64,000 nt of DNA from assembly GCA_964473525.1 (NCBI GenBank), contig CAYYPK010000019.1, positions 1 through 64,000 on the forward strand. The letters run 5' to 3'. The notes below the pieces were generated by a model, which was given only the letters and a program-made list of their open reading frames with translations, did not search any database and was not told where the DNA came from. Shown here one piece after another: positions 35,443 to 44,154 of the stretch. How positions within the stretch are numbered: position 1 is the stretch's first letter; the number at the start of each line of letters is the position of its first letter. The translations under genes and the position numbers were made by a program. This DNA is from GCA-2687025 sp964473525. GTDB taxonomy: Bacteria; Poribacteria; WGA-4E; GCA-2687025.

Positions 35443-38400
35443 ATGAGACCTGCCTTCGCGTTGCTCTGGGTTGTTTGCGCCGGAGCGCTTCTCGCCGCCG
35501 GAGCCATGGCGCAAGCGCCCGCCCCGGATGCCAGCCCTGACACAGAGGCGCCCAGCGCCGCGCCGGTCGGCACGGATTTCTCGATTACGGTTGAGGAGTC
35601 CACCGACGAGGACAGTGCGGACCCGGCCTCAGACCCGCAAGACGCCGAGTCGCCCGCCGCCGAGATCTCGATGTTGAACCGCAAGGTTCCGCTCGAATCC
35701 GACCAGGCGTACGTAGATGGCAAGAAGGTCATCTGGACGGACAAGGGCGCCTACATCAGCGGGGACGCCTTCATCCGCTTCGAGAACATGACCTTGCAGG
35801 CGGACGAGGTGTGGACGGACCTCACGAAGGCGCTGCGCGCAAAGGGCAATGTGCGACTCACCGTCGACGAAGAAATCACCTTCGCCGACGAGTTGGTGTT
35901 CGATTTCACGACGAAGAAGGGCATCGCGCAGGGAGGCGCCGCCTACGGGGCTCCGTGGTACTACCAGGGCTATGAGATACTCCGCGTCTCGGAGACGGAG
36001 TCGCTCATCAAGGACGGCATCCTGACAACGAGTTCGCTCAAGCACCCGCATACGTATTTCAGAGCTTCGCGTATCCTCGTGAACCTTGGCGAGGAGATCA
36101 TCGCGAAACACGTCGTGTTCATGATCGGCGGCGTGCCCCTGCTCTACCTGCCAGCGTATCGGCGCAGCCTCAAAGAGAAGAAGCCAGCGGCGCTCATCGT
36201 CAAGGTCGGCTCCGATAGCTACCAGGGCAACTGGACGTCCATACAGTTGCCGTTGGTGCGCAACTCACGCGCGCGTAGCGTGTTGCAGTTCGATTGGTCC
36301 TCGTTGCGCGGCACGGGTCAGGGCTTCGAAACCAAGTACAACATCCGCGACGTGAACGCGCGCCTCATCTTCCTGCCGTACCCAGAGGACGCGACGCCCG
36401 AGGACCGCACCACGCTGAAGCGTCGTGCGCAGGACATCAACGGGCGGCTGCGGGGTGACCAGAACCGCCAGCGATTGCAGCGACTGTTCGTGCCGTTCGA
36501 CGTGACCGAGGAAGACGCGCGCGACGCCCGCGCCACGGCAGACGAGGCCGTAGCGGCAGTGGCGGCGGGCGACACGGACTTCGGCGCCCTCGCCAGCACT
36601 TATTCCGACGACGACGCGACCAAGAACGACGAGGGCGTCCTCGGCTACCTCGCCCCGGGCGATGGCGTGCTGTTGCCGAGACTGGAGCCGATGGTAATGG
36701 CTCTCGAATACGGAGAGACGACGCCTCTCATCGAGACGCCCGGAGGTTTCTACCTGTTCCACGTAGCGGATGTCCTCAAGACGCGTGGGCGCGTCGAGAA
36801 GAAGGTGCAGGTCATCTACATCGCCATCCAGGCGAGCGACGACGCGAAGGAAGCCACCCGTGAGGCCGTTGACGAACTGGTGCGTGAAGCCAAAGGCGGT
36901 GCCGACTTCACGGCGATGATTGCGGAGCGCGGCGGCACGATCCCCCGATCCGCACTGACGACGTCGGAGCGCGAGGTGCTCACACTCGACCCACCCACCG
37001 AGGTCTGGCTGCCGCTGGACGACTTCGAGTGGGCGCAGCGCCGCGCCGTGCGGGACATGGAGCCCGGCGAAGTGTCCTCGGCGATTGAGGTCCGCGAGGG
37101 CATGCTCGTGCTGCGCATGGTCGAAGAGGAGGAAACGCCTGACTTCGCGGCGCTGGCGCGCGACATCTCCGCCCACGAATCCGCCGAGGACGGAGGGTTC
37201 ATCGGATGGACCGGCCCCGCCGACGTGCCGAAGCAGGTGTACAACTCCTCGCGAGGACTCGAGCAGGGCGAGGTAAGCAACGTCATCGAGACGCCCGACG
37301 GATTCTACGTCGTCAAGTCCGAGGGACGCCGGAACATCCAGGGCGAGGCGACGCTCTTCCGCAAAGACCTGCGCTCCTTTGGGCGCGAGGACACCTTCCG
37401 CACCGGAACCCAGTGGGACATGCAGCTTCGTCACCAGCAAGACGTGCCCATGGGTTGGGAGCGGCGCGGCAAGCGCGTCGCCTTCTGGACGCGGCTGGAC
37501 TTCGGCAGTCGAGACTTCAAGGAGGGCATGGGTACCGACCGCTCGGAGCTGCGGGCGTTCGGGGTCGTCACGTTCGACTCGAACCCCACGCGCCCGGAGG
37601 ATCTGACGCCGTCGTTTCGCTCGCGCCTGACGATGGACAAAACGTTCGACTTCGCCGACGGCACCGGCACCGTGCAGAAGCTGCCGGAACTCACGTCGTC
37701 GTGGGGCGGGCAGCTACAGCGCGTCTGGGGGTTCCGCCAGCTGCACCGCAAGATGGACGACGTCGCGGACAAGGTCGAGGACTGGGGACTGGGGCCGCTG
37801 CGCTTCCCAACGCTCGTCAGCACGACGTTCTCGCTCGACGGCAGCTTGGGCAATCTGTTCCGCGACAAGTTCCGTTACGCCGACTCCGTACGTGCCATCC
37901 GCGCCGCAAGGGGACTTAACGACGACCCATCCCGGGACGTGTACCTGCGCACCTTGGATGTAGGGATGACGCTCCGCAAGGACTCGGACATCGACGTGTC
38001 AGCGACCCGGGTGGTCAAGCTGAGCATGGACGGCAGCACCCAGGTGGTGTGGCACGGCGAGGACCAGAAGGGCAACAGGAACATCGTGCGCGGCGTGGTG
38101 AGCGGGTCGGCGGGACTCAAGAACACGCTGTTTCGGGTATACGACGTCGGGTGGATACCGGGCGTGAGTCGCATGCGGCACGACATCACGACTTCGGCGA
38201 GCTTCGATTGGGCGCCGTCCGTGAACGACGTCGAAGATGACCCTGACAACCCAGACCCCGATCTTGTGAAGCTCTACCCCTTCGGGTCCAGCACGTATCT
38301 GTTCGAGCGCAAGTTCATCAACATGAGCCTACAGTCCCAGTTCCAGATCAAGACGCGTCAGGACAAGACGATCAACGGGTTGACGTTGAGCCTGAGGACG

Positions 38401-39087
38401 TCGCGCGACTACTCGGAACGTGTGGCGCTCAGAGATCGCAAGTGGGAGTTCATCACCGGCAATGCGCGGTTCAGTCCGCTCCCGAGCGGCAACCTGTCCG
38501 GGACGCTGAACGCCTCGTGGGATCCAAACACGTACGGGCCCACGTCGACGATCCAGCGGCCGGCGTTCTCTCTCGTGCAGTTCTCGTCATCGGCGCGTTA
38601 CAAGCGGGGCGACTACCGGCAGGGGTGGGGCGCCGACTTCGGAACACAGTACCAGCGGCTCACTGGGCGCTCGCAACGCAACCTGGTGTTCGGCTTCGAC
38701 TGGCGCCCGAGTCGACTGTTCCGTATAGACGTCGACACGCGGTTCGAGTACGACCGGCACAGGCTGGCCGACGAAGTGAGCATCCCCGCGTGGCGAGACA
38801 GCGATCTGTGGAAGACGCTCCGCGTGGCGTACCTGCACCCGTTCTCTCAGCAGGTGTCGTTGACCCGCAACCTGCGTGACTGGGACTTGCGCATCACGTG
38901 GCGCCGCTCCGGTAGCGTGGGCAACGTGCGCAAGGAGTTCACCTACCAGGTGAACCTGATCGCCGACCCGACCATCACCGTGGGAGCTGGTTTCGACGCG
39001 GTCACGAACCGGTGGGGCTTGCGCAGCTTACCCATTGGCGTTCCCCCGACCTTCTCGGGTGGCAGCCTGGGTCGGTCCCGGTTCTAG
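35443..39087 (+). CDS. lptD: LptD-like LPS-assembly protein with embedded parvulin-type segments
   Basis: 1214 aa. Signal peptide to about GAMA (residue 24). Residues about 75-290 are OstA/LptA-like (AYISGDAFIRFENMTLQADE, LRAKGNVRLTVDEEITFADE, GVPLLYLPAYRRSLKEKKPA), as in LptD. At about residue 310 the LptD pattern stops and about 325 residues of PpiC-like sequence follow: DFGALASTYSDDDATKNDEG with LGYLAPGDGVLLP, then ETTPLIETPGGFYLFHVADV; VQVIYIAIQASDDAKEA; and DFAALARDISAHESAEDGGF with GEVSNVIETPDGFYVVKSE. The barrel occupies about 640-1214 and ends in an aromatic residue (GRSRF). LptD needs SurA in E. coli, and here foldase-like segments appear built in. No Shine-Dalgarno is clear, and the gene follows the SurA-like one by 19 bases. 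Confidence 0.78.
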   Translation: MRPAFALLWVVCAGALLAAGAMAQAPAPDASPDTEAPSAAPVGTDFSITVEESTDEDSADPASDPQDAESPAAEISMLNRKVPLESDQAYVDGKKVIWTDKGAYISGDAFIRFENMTLQADEVWTDLTKALRAKGNVRLTVDEEITFADELVFDFTTKKGIAQGGAAYGAPWYYQGYEILRVSETESLIKDGILTTSSLKHPHTYFRASRILVNLGEEIIAKHVVFMIGGVPLLYLPAYRRSLKEKKPAALIVKVGSDSYQGNWTSIQLPLVRNSRARSVLQFDWSSLRGTGQGFETKYNIRDVNARLIFLPYPEDATPEDRTTLKRRAQDINGRLRGDQNRQRLQRLFVPFDVTEEDARDARATADEAVAAVAAGDTDFGALASTYSDDDATKNDEGVLGYLAPGDGVLLPRLEPMVMALEYGETTPLIETPGGFYLFHVADVLKTRGRVEKKVQVIYIAIQASDDAKEATREAVDELVREAKGGADFTAMIAERGGTIPRSALTTSEREVLTLDPPTEVWLPLDDFEWAQRRAVRDMEPGEVSSAIEVREGMLVLRMVEEEETPDFAALARDISAHESAEDGGFIGWTGPADVPKQVYNSSRGLEQGEVSNVIETPDGFYVVKSEGRRNIQGEATLFRKDLRSFGREDTFRTGTQWDMQLRHQQDVPMGWERRGKRVAFWTRLDFGSRDFKEGMGTDRSELRAFGVVTFDSNPTRPEDLTPSFRSRLTMDKTFDFADGTGTVQKLPELTSSWGGQLQRVWGFRQLHRKMDDVADKVEDWGLGPLRFPTLVSTTFSLDGSLGNLFRDKFRYADSVRAIRAARGLNDDPSRDVYLRTLDVGMTLRKDSDIDVSATRVVKLSMDGSTQVVWHGEDQKGNRNIVRGVVSGSAGLKNTLFRVYDVGWIPGVSRMRHDITTSASFDWAPSVNDVEDDPDNPDPDLVKLYPFGSSTYLFERKFINMSLQSQFQIKTRQDKTINGLTLSLRTSRDYSERVALRDRKWEFITGNARFSPLPSGNLSGTLNASWDPNTYGPTSTIQRPAFSLVQFSSSARYKRGDYRQGWGADFGTQYQRLTGRSQRNLVFGFDWRPSRLFRIDVDTRFEYDRHRLADEVSIPAWRDSDLWKTLRVAYLHPFSQQVSLTRNLRDWDLRITWRRSGSVGNVRKEFTYQVNLIADPTITVGAGFDAVTNRWGLRSLPIGVPPTFSGGSLGRSRF

Positions 39088-39140
39088 GCGTCGTGCGCAG
39101 CATTCGCTCGGGCGACGTTTGGGCGGGCGCAACCACGTCC

Positions 39141-40241
39141 TTAGTCCGTCGACCTACCCGCGGCGAGCAGGCGCTTCAGCTTCGCGTGGCTGTACGTCGA
39201 ATCCTTGCGGTCGTTCCTCCCGAGGTCGGACATCCACGCGCACATCATCTCGATGATGTCCCGGTGCTTCTGGACCGTCTGGACGAACGGGGCGCCCAGG
39301 CCCATCGTACCGTCGGCCTGCATGGCGTCCAGGTTGTCGAACAGCGAACCCAGCAGCTCGACCTCTGGCGCGTCAGCCGCCACCCCGTGGTTGCGTGCCG
39401 CGCGCGCCTTCTTCCGCGGCCCGAGAGTGCGGTAGGCGCGGGCGAGAACCCATCCGAGGCAACACAGGTACAGACCAGGGTCGTAGTGCGTATTCCGCCG
39501 GTAGAACGCACGCTCGTCCGCGCTCAGGTCGAAGCCTCGGTCGAGAACCAGCCCGAAATCGGTGAGATACGGCCGCTTTCCGTCGGTGACGACATTCCAG
39601 AGGTGGGCGTCGAAGTGTATGACCCCGTTCTCCCGGAGGAACGTGAAGACATCCATCAGCTCCGACGTCATGGACCCGAAGGTCTCGGGGCGCCTACCGA
39701 GCCACCTGTCGAGTACGTGCGGGAAATGCTCGAGGAACAGCACCACCTCGTACTTCGCCTTCTCCCGGGCGATCATGTATTCGCCGATGTTCTCGTTGCT
39801 GTTCCAGTACCGCACGTACCCTTCATGCTGTTCCCGGCCGGCTTTGCTGGTCCTGGGACGTCTGCCGGGCCGAGGTGCAATCCGATAGTGATAGAGCAGG
39901 GGGAAGTTGTCGATGCTCCCCTCTAGCACCCAGTTCGTCGTCTTGATGTGGGTAACCAACTCGCGGAATGCTCCGAACCCGGCCGAGCCGACCCCGTAGT
40001 TGTAGTAGGTCGGAAGGTCGTACAGATTCCGGGTCGAGAACATGTCCGCGTGTTCCAGCTCCGTCATTGGAATCCGCTTCACGAATACCCGCGTCCCGGC
40101 AACCTTGATCGTCGTGTGCGATCCCCACGTGCGCTCCTTCAGTTCCCCGAGCCACTCGGTCAGTTGCGCGTTGTCGGCGAGCGCGAGGCGCGTGCTCATC
40201 GTGTAATACGTCGCGCGCCGCGCGTCTAGTGTCCTGTCCAC
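39141..40241 (-). CDS. Protein-kinase-fold protein of unknown substrate
   Basis: 366 aa from GTG 40241; the ATG at 40199 is an alternative start and neither has a strong ribosome site. Kinase-like motifs: RVFVKRIPMTELE (possible phosphate-binding Lys strand), GVIHFDAHLWNVVTD (catalytic loop, with HFDAHLWN matching H-x-D-x-x-x-x-N) about residue 207, and YLTDFGLVLDRG (DFG) about residue 222. No signal or membrane segment. It may phosphorylate a small molecule or LPS sugar (WaaP/KdkA or APH-like), since it lies next to lptD in convergent orientation, but this is only positional. Confidence 0.65.
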   Translation of the reverse strand: MDRTLDARRATYYTMSTRLALADNAQLTEWLGELKERTWGSHTTIKVAGTRVFVKRIPMTELEHADMFSTRNLYDLPTYYNYGVGSAGFGAFRELVTHIKTTNWVLEGSIDNFPLLYHYRIAPRPGRRPRTSKAGREQHEGYVRYWNSNENIGEYMIAREKAKYEVVLFLEHFPHVLDRWLGRRPETFGSMTSELMDVFTFLRENGVIHFDAHLWNVVTDGKRPYLTDFGLVLDRGFDLSADERAFYRRNTHYDPGLYLCCLGWVLARAYRTLGPRKKARAARNHGVAADAPEVELLGSLFDNLDAMQADGTMGLGAPFVQTVQKHRDIIEMMCAWMSDLGRNDRKDSTYSHAKLKRLLAAGRSTD

Positions 40242-40466
40242 GCCCTCATCCCATGTGTGCCCCGCGCCATGCCCTCACGCGCCCGGGACAGGTCCGAGCC
40301 GCAGCGCGGCCCGACACGCGTAACGCAACGTCTGTCCCAACCAACCAGCCAGGGGATGGGAGATGCGCGGACGCAACTCGCCGCGCGCCGGCCCTGGCGT
40401 CAGAACGCCGTTGGCCGGCCATCACTCAGAGGTTACAGCCGGCCGCGTTCACGTCGTGTGCGACAG

Positions 40467-41429
40467 CTAGCGGGGGCTCATCGACAGCCATTGCTGGGCG
40501 GAGTCGTACCAATTCGGCCCGTCGCCTCTCCAGCGCTCAGGGCTCGAGAAGTCGACGTCCGTCTCGAAGTCGCTCACCCGGATGTACACGACCTTGTCGT
40601 GCTGCCCAGCGGGCGTGTGCTGCCGTCGATAGACGGCGTGCGCCGGGCAACTCGCGCCGTTGGGGCCGGCGCCCCATGCCAACGACCACTCGATCCGCCG
40701 GCTGTGGAATGCGTGCATGATGAACTGGGGCCGGTACCCGCGATCCGCGTTGATGACGATCTCACCGACCGAATCGACCTCGGGGTGAGTGAACTCCGCG
40801 CTGAGTCGGAAGCACCGGTCACCGCCAATCGTCTCCTCAGCGATGACGAGGCTCGTCATCTCGCCAGACGGGAACTGGCCGGGCGCTTCTGCCAGGAACG
40901 CCGACACGGGTGTGCCGTAGAACGTCTGCCAGGAGTCGAGGGAGTAGGTGTCCTGTCGGAGCTCACGCGCGATGCGGTCCTGCTCGGTCGAGGACAACTC
41001 CTCGAGAGGAGGAGCCCCACGTCCACCAGTCACTCTTGGGACATCGTCCCACGATGCGCCCTCGAGGCTGATCCTCCGGTAGGCACGGCCGTCGAACTGG
41101 AGGATGTCCACCCCACGCTTCGACGAGCCCCTGCGCGCCTGGGCGTGGTGAATGCTGCGTCGGCGTTCGCCGTCCCGGACGATGTACCCCTCGTGAGTGG
41201 TGGGCGGTTTCGCGGCTACGAGCGCCCCCAAACCCATCGTCCGGAACTCGTGCTCAGCGGCGATTCGCGAAGCTTCGTAGTAATAGCGATAGGACGTCAG
41301 TTGGGCTTCGCTTTCGAGCACGCGCTCCAGTAGATACGCGCGATGCTCCTCCGTGTCGTCAGCCACAGCTAGATAGCACACCCCGATGCCGAGGACTGTC
41401 AGAACCAGACGCGAGAGTCTCGTGTACAT
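40467..41429 (-). CDS. Secreted protein, possibly LolA/RseB-like fold
   Basis: 320 aa from ATG 41429 with GGAGGA upstream. A Sec signal peptide ends at about YLAVA. The mature protein has the rhythm of LolA/RseB lipoprotein-binding folds: ESEAQLTSYRYYYEASRI, GYIVRDGERRRSIHH, VDILQFDGRAYRRISL, then RCFRLSAEFTHPEVDSVGEI, INADRGYRPQFIMHAF and DKVVYIRVSDFETDVDFSSP. No catalytic motif. Function unknown; similarity is structural guesswork. It lies after the terminator of the DUF4097 operon, so it is probably transcribed separately. Confidence 0.65.
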   Translation of the reverse strand: MYTRLSRLVLTVLGIGVCYLAVADDTEEHRAYLLERVLESEAQLTSYRYYYEASRIAAEHEFRTMGLGALVAAKPPTTHEGYIVRDGERRRSIHHAQARRGSSKRGVDILQFDGRAYRRISLEGASWDDVPRVTGGRGAPPLEELSSTEQDRIARELRQDTYSLDSWQTFYGTPVSAFLAEAPGQFPSGEMTSLVIAEETIGGDRCFRLSAEFTHPEVDSVGEIVINADRGYRPQFIMHAFHSRRIEWSLAWGAGPNGASCPAHAVYRRQHTPAGQHDKVVYIRVSDFETDVDFSSPERWRGDGPNWYDSAQQWLSMSPR

Positions 41430-41527
41430 CCGTCTTCCTCCACGCAGGGCGGGCGAGGGGCGGCCGCCGCGAGTGGCAATAAGGTAGGTGGCGGAATCTC
41501 CGCCGTCAAGGCGTGTCAGAGAGTACG

Positions 41528-41558
41528 AAGAGGGCAGACCGGTGTGGTCTGCCCTCTT
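41528..41558 (-). terminator. Terminator hairpin ending the DUF4097 operon
   Basis: AAGAGGGCAGACC (41528-41540) and GGTCTGCCCTCTT (41546-41558) form a perfect 13-pair stem with a five-base loop. It lies 43 bases after the last stop of the minus-strand DUF4097 operon and upstream of the secreted protein gene at 41429. Few T residues follow, but the stem is very stable. Confidence 0.65.
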
Positions 41559-41600
41559 CAAGTCACCTCACGTTCGCCGTGTCACGGCTGGCCGGTCGGG

Positions 41601-42755
41601 TCAGTCCGCGGTGTGAACAGCCACGGATCCGTTGAAAGTCTCCAGCCGGACATCCCCGCCGCCGCCGTTCACGGACGTCTCGTAGGACGCCCCGAAGCGG
41701 CGACGCTTTTTCTCTGGCTGCCCCCACGGCGTGACTATGGACCCGTGCATGCCCACCTTGCCGTAAAGGTCGAACGCGGCGTCGCCGGGAACGGTTAGGT
41801 CGATGGACCCGTTGAGAGTCTTCGCGCGCAGGCCAGCAACCGCATTCTCGGCTCTAACGTCGATGCTACCGTTGACAGTCTCCAGCTGGCTGTCATCGCT
41901 CAGTCCGGGCGCGTCCAGAGTGATGGAGCCGTTGACGGTCTTGCCGTGCACGCCACCGGAGACGTCCTCGTCAGTAATGAAGGAGAGCTCCCCGTTCACG
42001 GTGTGGAGCGTGGCGTCATCGTGGGTGCCCTGGATCTCGACTCGGCCGTTCACGGTCTTCGCCGCGACCTCGAAGCGCGCCGGCAGCCACACCTCGTACG
42101 CCATCCTCGCTTCCTTCACGTGGCGTGGCGTCTGCTCACCCTCGTCGTGATAGTGCGTCTTCACGATGAGCGTTTGGCCGTCGCGCGTGAGGATCGGTCG
42201 GAACTCCTCGCGGTATTCGGCGCCCTTCGCCTCGTCCGTGGATCGCAGGACGCGGCTGGCGACGATGCGGATCGCGTCGCCGTCCGTGCCCTCGAAGCGG
42301 ACATCGCCGTTGACGGTGCTCAGCTCGATGCGGCTAAGGCCGTCGGCGTCCTCCTCAAACGTCAGGGTGTCCTCCCACCGCGTTTTGCCAGCGTCGAACG
42401 AGCCGTCCGCTGTCCAGCTGCCGATCTCCTCAAGACGTCCCATGTGCTCTGCCGCCTCCGCCCATGCTTCCTCGAAGGCGTCCTTGAAGGTGTCCTCGAA
42501 AGACGCGCGGAACGTGTCGCGGAACCGCGACTTGACGTCGTCGCCCACGGCGTCGTCAAACGCCTCGCGCCAGGACGCCTCGAACGCTTTCTCCCACGTG
42601 CTTTCGAACGCGTCCTCGACGGACGCGGCCACCTTCGTGATTCGCTCGGTCACAGTCTCTTCCTCTCGAGGCCCAGCCGCTGCCGGGCGCAACATGGCTA
42701 CCGCAACGACCAGCATCAACGCTCCGCCCACGACCAGACCCAGTTTGCCCGCCAT
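41601..42755 (-). CDS. DUF4097-type repeat protein with signal/anchor (TVNG repeats)
   Basis: 384 aa, AGGAAGA upstream of the ATG. N-terminal hydrophobic segment (LVVGGALMLVVAVAML) acts as signal peptide or anchor. Residues 35-110 are a charged helix with repeated AFE/SFED motifs (AFESTWEKAFEASWREAF). From about residue 130 it is a beta-helix-like array: LSTVNGDVRF, AKTVNGRVEI, LHTVNGELSF, GKTVNGSITL, LETVNGSIDV, AKTLNGSIDL, LETFNGSVAV, with a period of about 18-20 residues. This is the DUF4097/DUF4098 adhesin-like family. Last gene of the four-gene operon. Probably extracytoplasmic; role unknown. Confidence 0.8.
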   Translation of the reverse strand: MAGKLGLVVGGALMLVVAVAMLRPAAAGPREEETVTERITKVAASVEDAFESTWEKAFEASWREAFDDAVGDDVKSRFRDTFRASFEDTFKDAFEEAWAEAAEHMGRLEEIGSWTADGSFDAGKTRWEDTLTFEEDADGLSRIELSTVNGDVRFEGTDGDAIRIVASRVLRSTDEAKGAEYREEFRPILTRDGQTLIVKTHYHDEGEQTPRHVKEARMAYEVWLPARFEVAAKTVNGRVEIQGTHDDATLHTVNGELSFITDEDVSGGVHGKTVNGSITLDAPGLSDDSQLETVNGSIDVRAENAVAGLRAKTLNGSIDLTVPGDAAFDLYGKVGMHGSIVTPWGQPEKKRRRFGASYETSVNGGGGDVRLETFNGSVAVHTAD

Positions 42756-42785
42756 GGTCTTTCTTCCTGCTGTGTCCCTCGCGAC

Positions 42786-44123
42786 CTAGCGCGCGCGGAC
42801 GTCGATATCGCCGTTGCCTGAGCGCAGAACGACCGGCGAGCCACCGCCCAGCCGGCTTCCGCGCAGGCGTCGCCCGTCCTTGCTTCGTTCGACATCGTCC
42901 AGGTCCAGACTAGAGGCGACCGTGCCGCTACCGGTGGACGCGTCCAAAGTGAGGGCGACGTCCGCGCCGACGGAGAGGGCGACCTCGCCGTGTCCAGTGT
43001 CCAGGTTCACTTCGCCCGCGACACGCCCGGCCAGCTGACAGCTCAGGTCGCCGCGACCGGCGCGCATGGACACGCTCTCGGCTCCGTCGGCCTCCAAGGA
43101 GATGTCGCCGTTCCCCGTGCCGAGATGAACAGCTCCCGCGCTACCACTCAGTTCGGCGTGGAGATCGCCGTTCCCGCTCCTGGCGGTGAGGCCGTCGAGC
43201 TCGCTCCCGACGATAGACAGATCGCCGTGACCCGTGTTGAGGTGGATCGCGCCGCCGCGCGCTTCTACCCTCAGATCACCGTGCCCCGTGCGCGCCTCCA
43301 CGTTGCCCTGGACTTCCTTGAGGCGGATGTTCCCGTGTCCAGAGCGCACCGTCGCTGACCCTCGAACCCCGGAGCTTACGACATCGCCGTGGCCCGTGTG
43401 GGCGTTCAGGCGCCCGAGCGTCGAGTCCGTGACGGCGAGATCGCCGTGGCCGCTGTGCAGATCGACATCGCCGGCGACTTCGGCGACCGCGACATCACCG
43501 TGGCCCGTACGCAGGGATGTCATGTCCTGCCGCACGTTCTTCGCGACGATGTCCCCATGGCCCGACTGGAGGTGGATCGCTGGCCCGACGCCCTCCGCGA
43601 GGCGCGGCGGCACGGCGATCGTGAAGTCGACGACCGCCTCCTTCACGTGTCTGGGACGGCGCTCCTTCTCGCCCTCTGGCCTTAGAACGCCGACGGCGAG
43701 GACGTCCCCATCCACACGCGCGACGGGCCGGAAGCCCTCGCGATACGTGGCGCCCTTGTCCTCGTCCGAGGACCGCACAACGCGCCGCGCGGACACGCGG
43801 ATCGTGTCGCTGTCGTCGCCCATGACCACAATGTCGCCGTGTGGCGTTGCGACATCGAGCACGCTGACGTCTCGCGCGTCCACCTCGAACGTGAGCGTAT
43901 CTTCCCAGCGATTCTTGCGGGAGTGGAAGTCCTCCGCCGACAGCGCCCAGGCCCCCACCTCTGGCGCCTTGCGCGCCAGCGAGATCGGGTCCACGCCGAC
44001 AACACCAGCGGCGTCCTCGCCTCCCGCTGCCGGTGATGACGCATCCGCGAACGGCAGCATCCCCAAGCCCCAACTCAGACCCAACACGGCCCATCCTCCA
44101 AGTAGCCACACGACCCTACGCAT
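42786..44123 (-). CDS. DUF4097-type repeat protein with signal/anchor (TGHGD repeats)
   Basis: 445 aa. N-terminal hydrophobic segment (VVWLLGGWAVLGLSWGLGML). The segment FHSRKNRWEDTLTFEVDARD parallels the TRWEDTLTFEEDADG part of the downstream protein, as do EDKGATYREGFRPV and AKGAEYREEFRPI, so the two are paralogues. The repeat array carries SGHGDIV, TGHGDVA, SGHGDLA, TGHGDVV, SGHGNIR, TGHGDLR, TGHGDLS, SGNGDLH, TGNGDIS, TGHGEVA and a final SGNGDIDV. The His in the turn could in principle stack to bind metal along the helix, unlike in its Val-Asn-Gly paralogue. ACGGAG upstream of the ATG. Confidence 0.8.
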   Translation of the reverse strand: MRRVVWLLGGWAVLGLSWGLGMLPFADASSPAAGGEDAAGVVGVDPISLARKAPEVGAWALSAEDFHSRKNRWEDTLTFEVDARDVSVLDVATPHGDIVVMGDDSDTIRVSARRVVRSSDEDKGATYREGFRPVARVDGDVLAVGVLRPEGEKERRPRHVKEAVVDFTIAVPPRLAEGVGPAIHLQSGHGDIVAKNVRQDMTSLRTGHGDVAVAEVAGDVDLHSGHGDLAVTDSTLGRLNAHTGHGDVVSSGVRGSATVRSGHGNIRLKEVQGNVEARTGHGDLRVEARGGAIHLNTGHGDLSIVGSELDGLTARSGNGDLHAELSGSAGAVHLGTGNGDISLEADGAESVSMRAGRGDLSCQLAGRVAGEVNLDTGHGEVALSVGADVALTLDASTGSGTVASSLDLDDVERSKDGRRLRGSRLGGGSPVVLRSGNGDIDVRAR

Positions 44124-44154
44124 ACGTTGCTCCGTCCTCGCTGCCGTCGACTTG

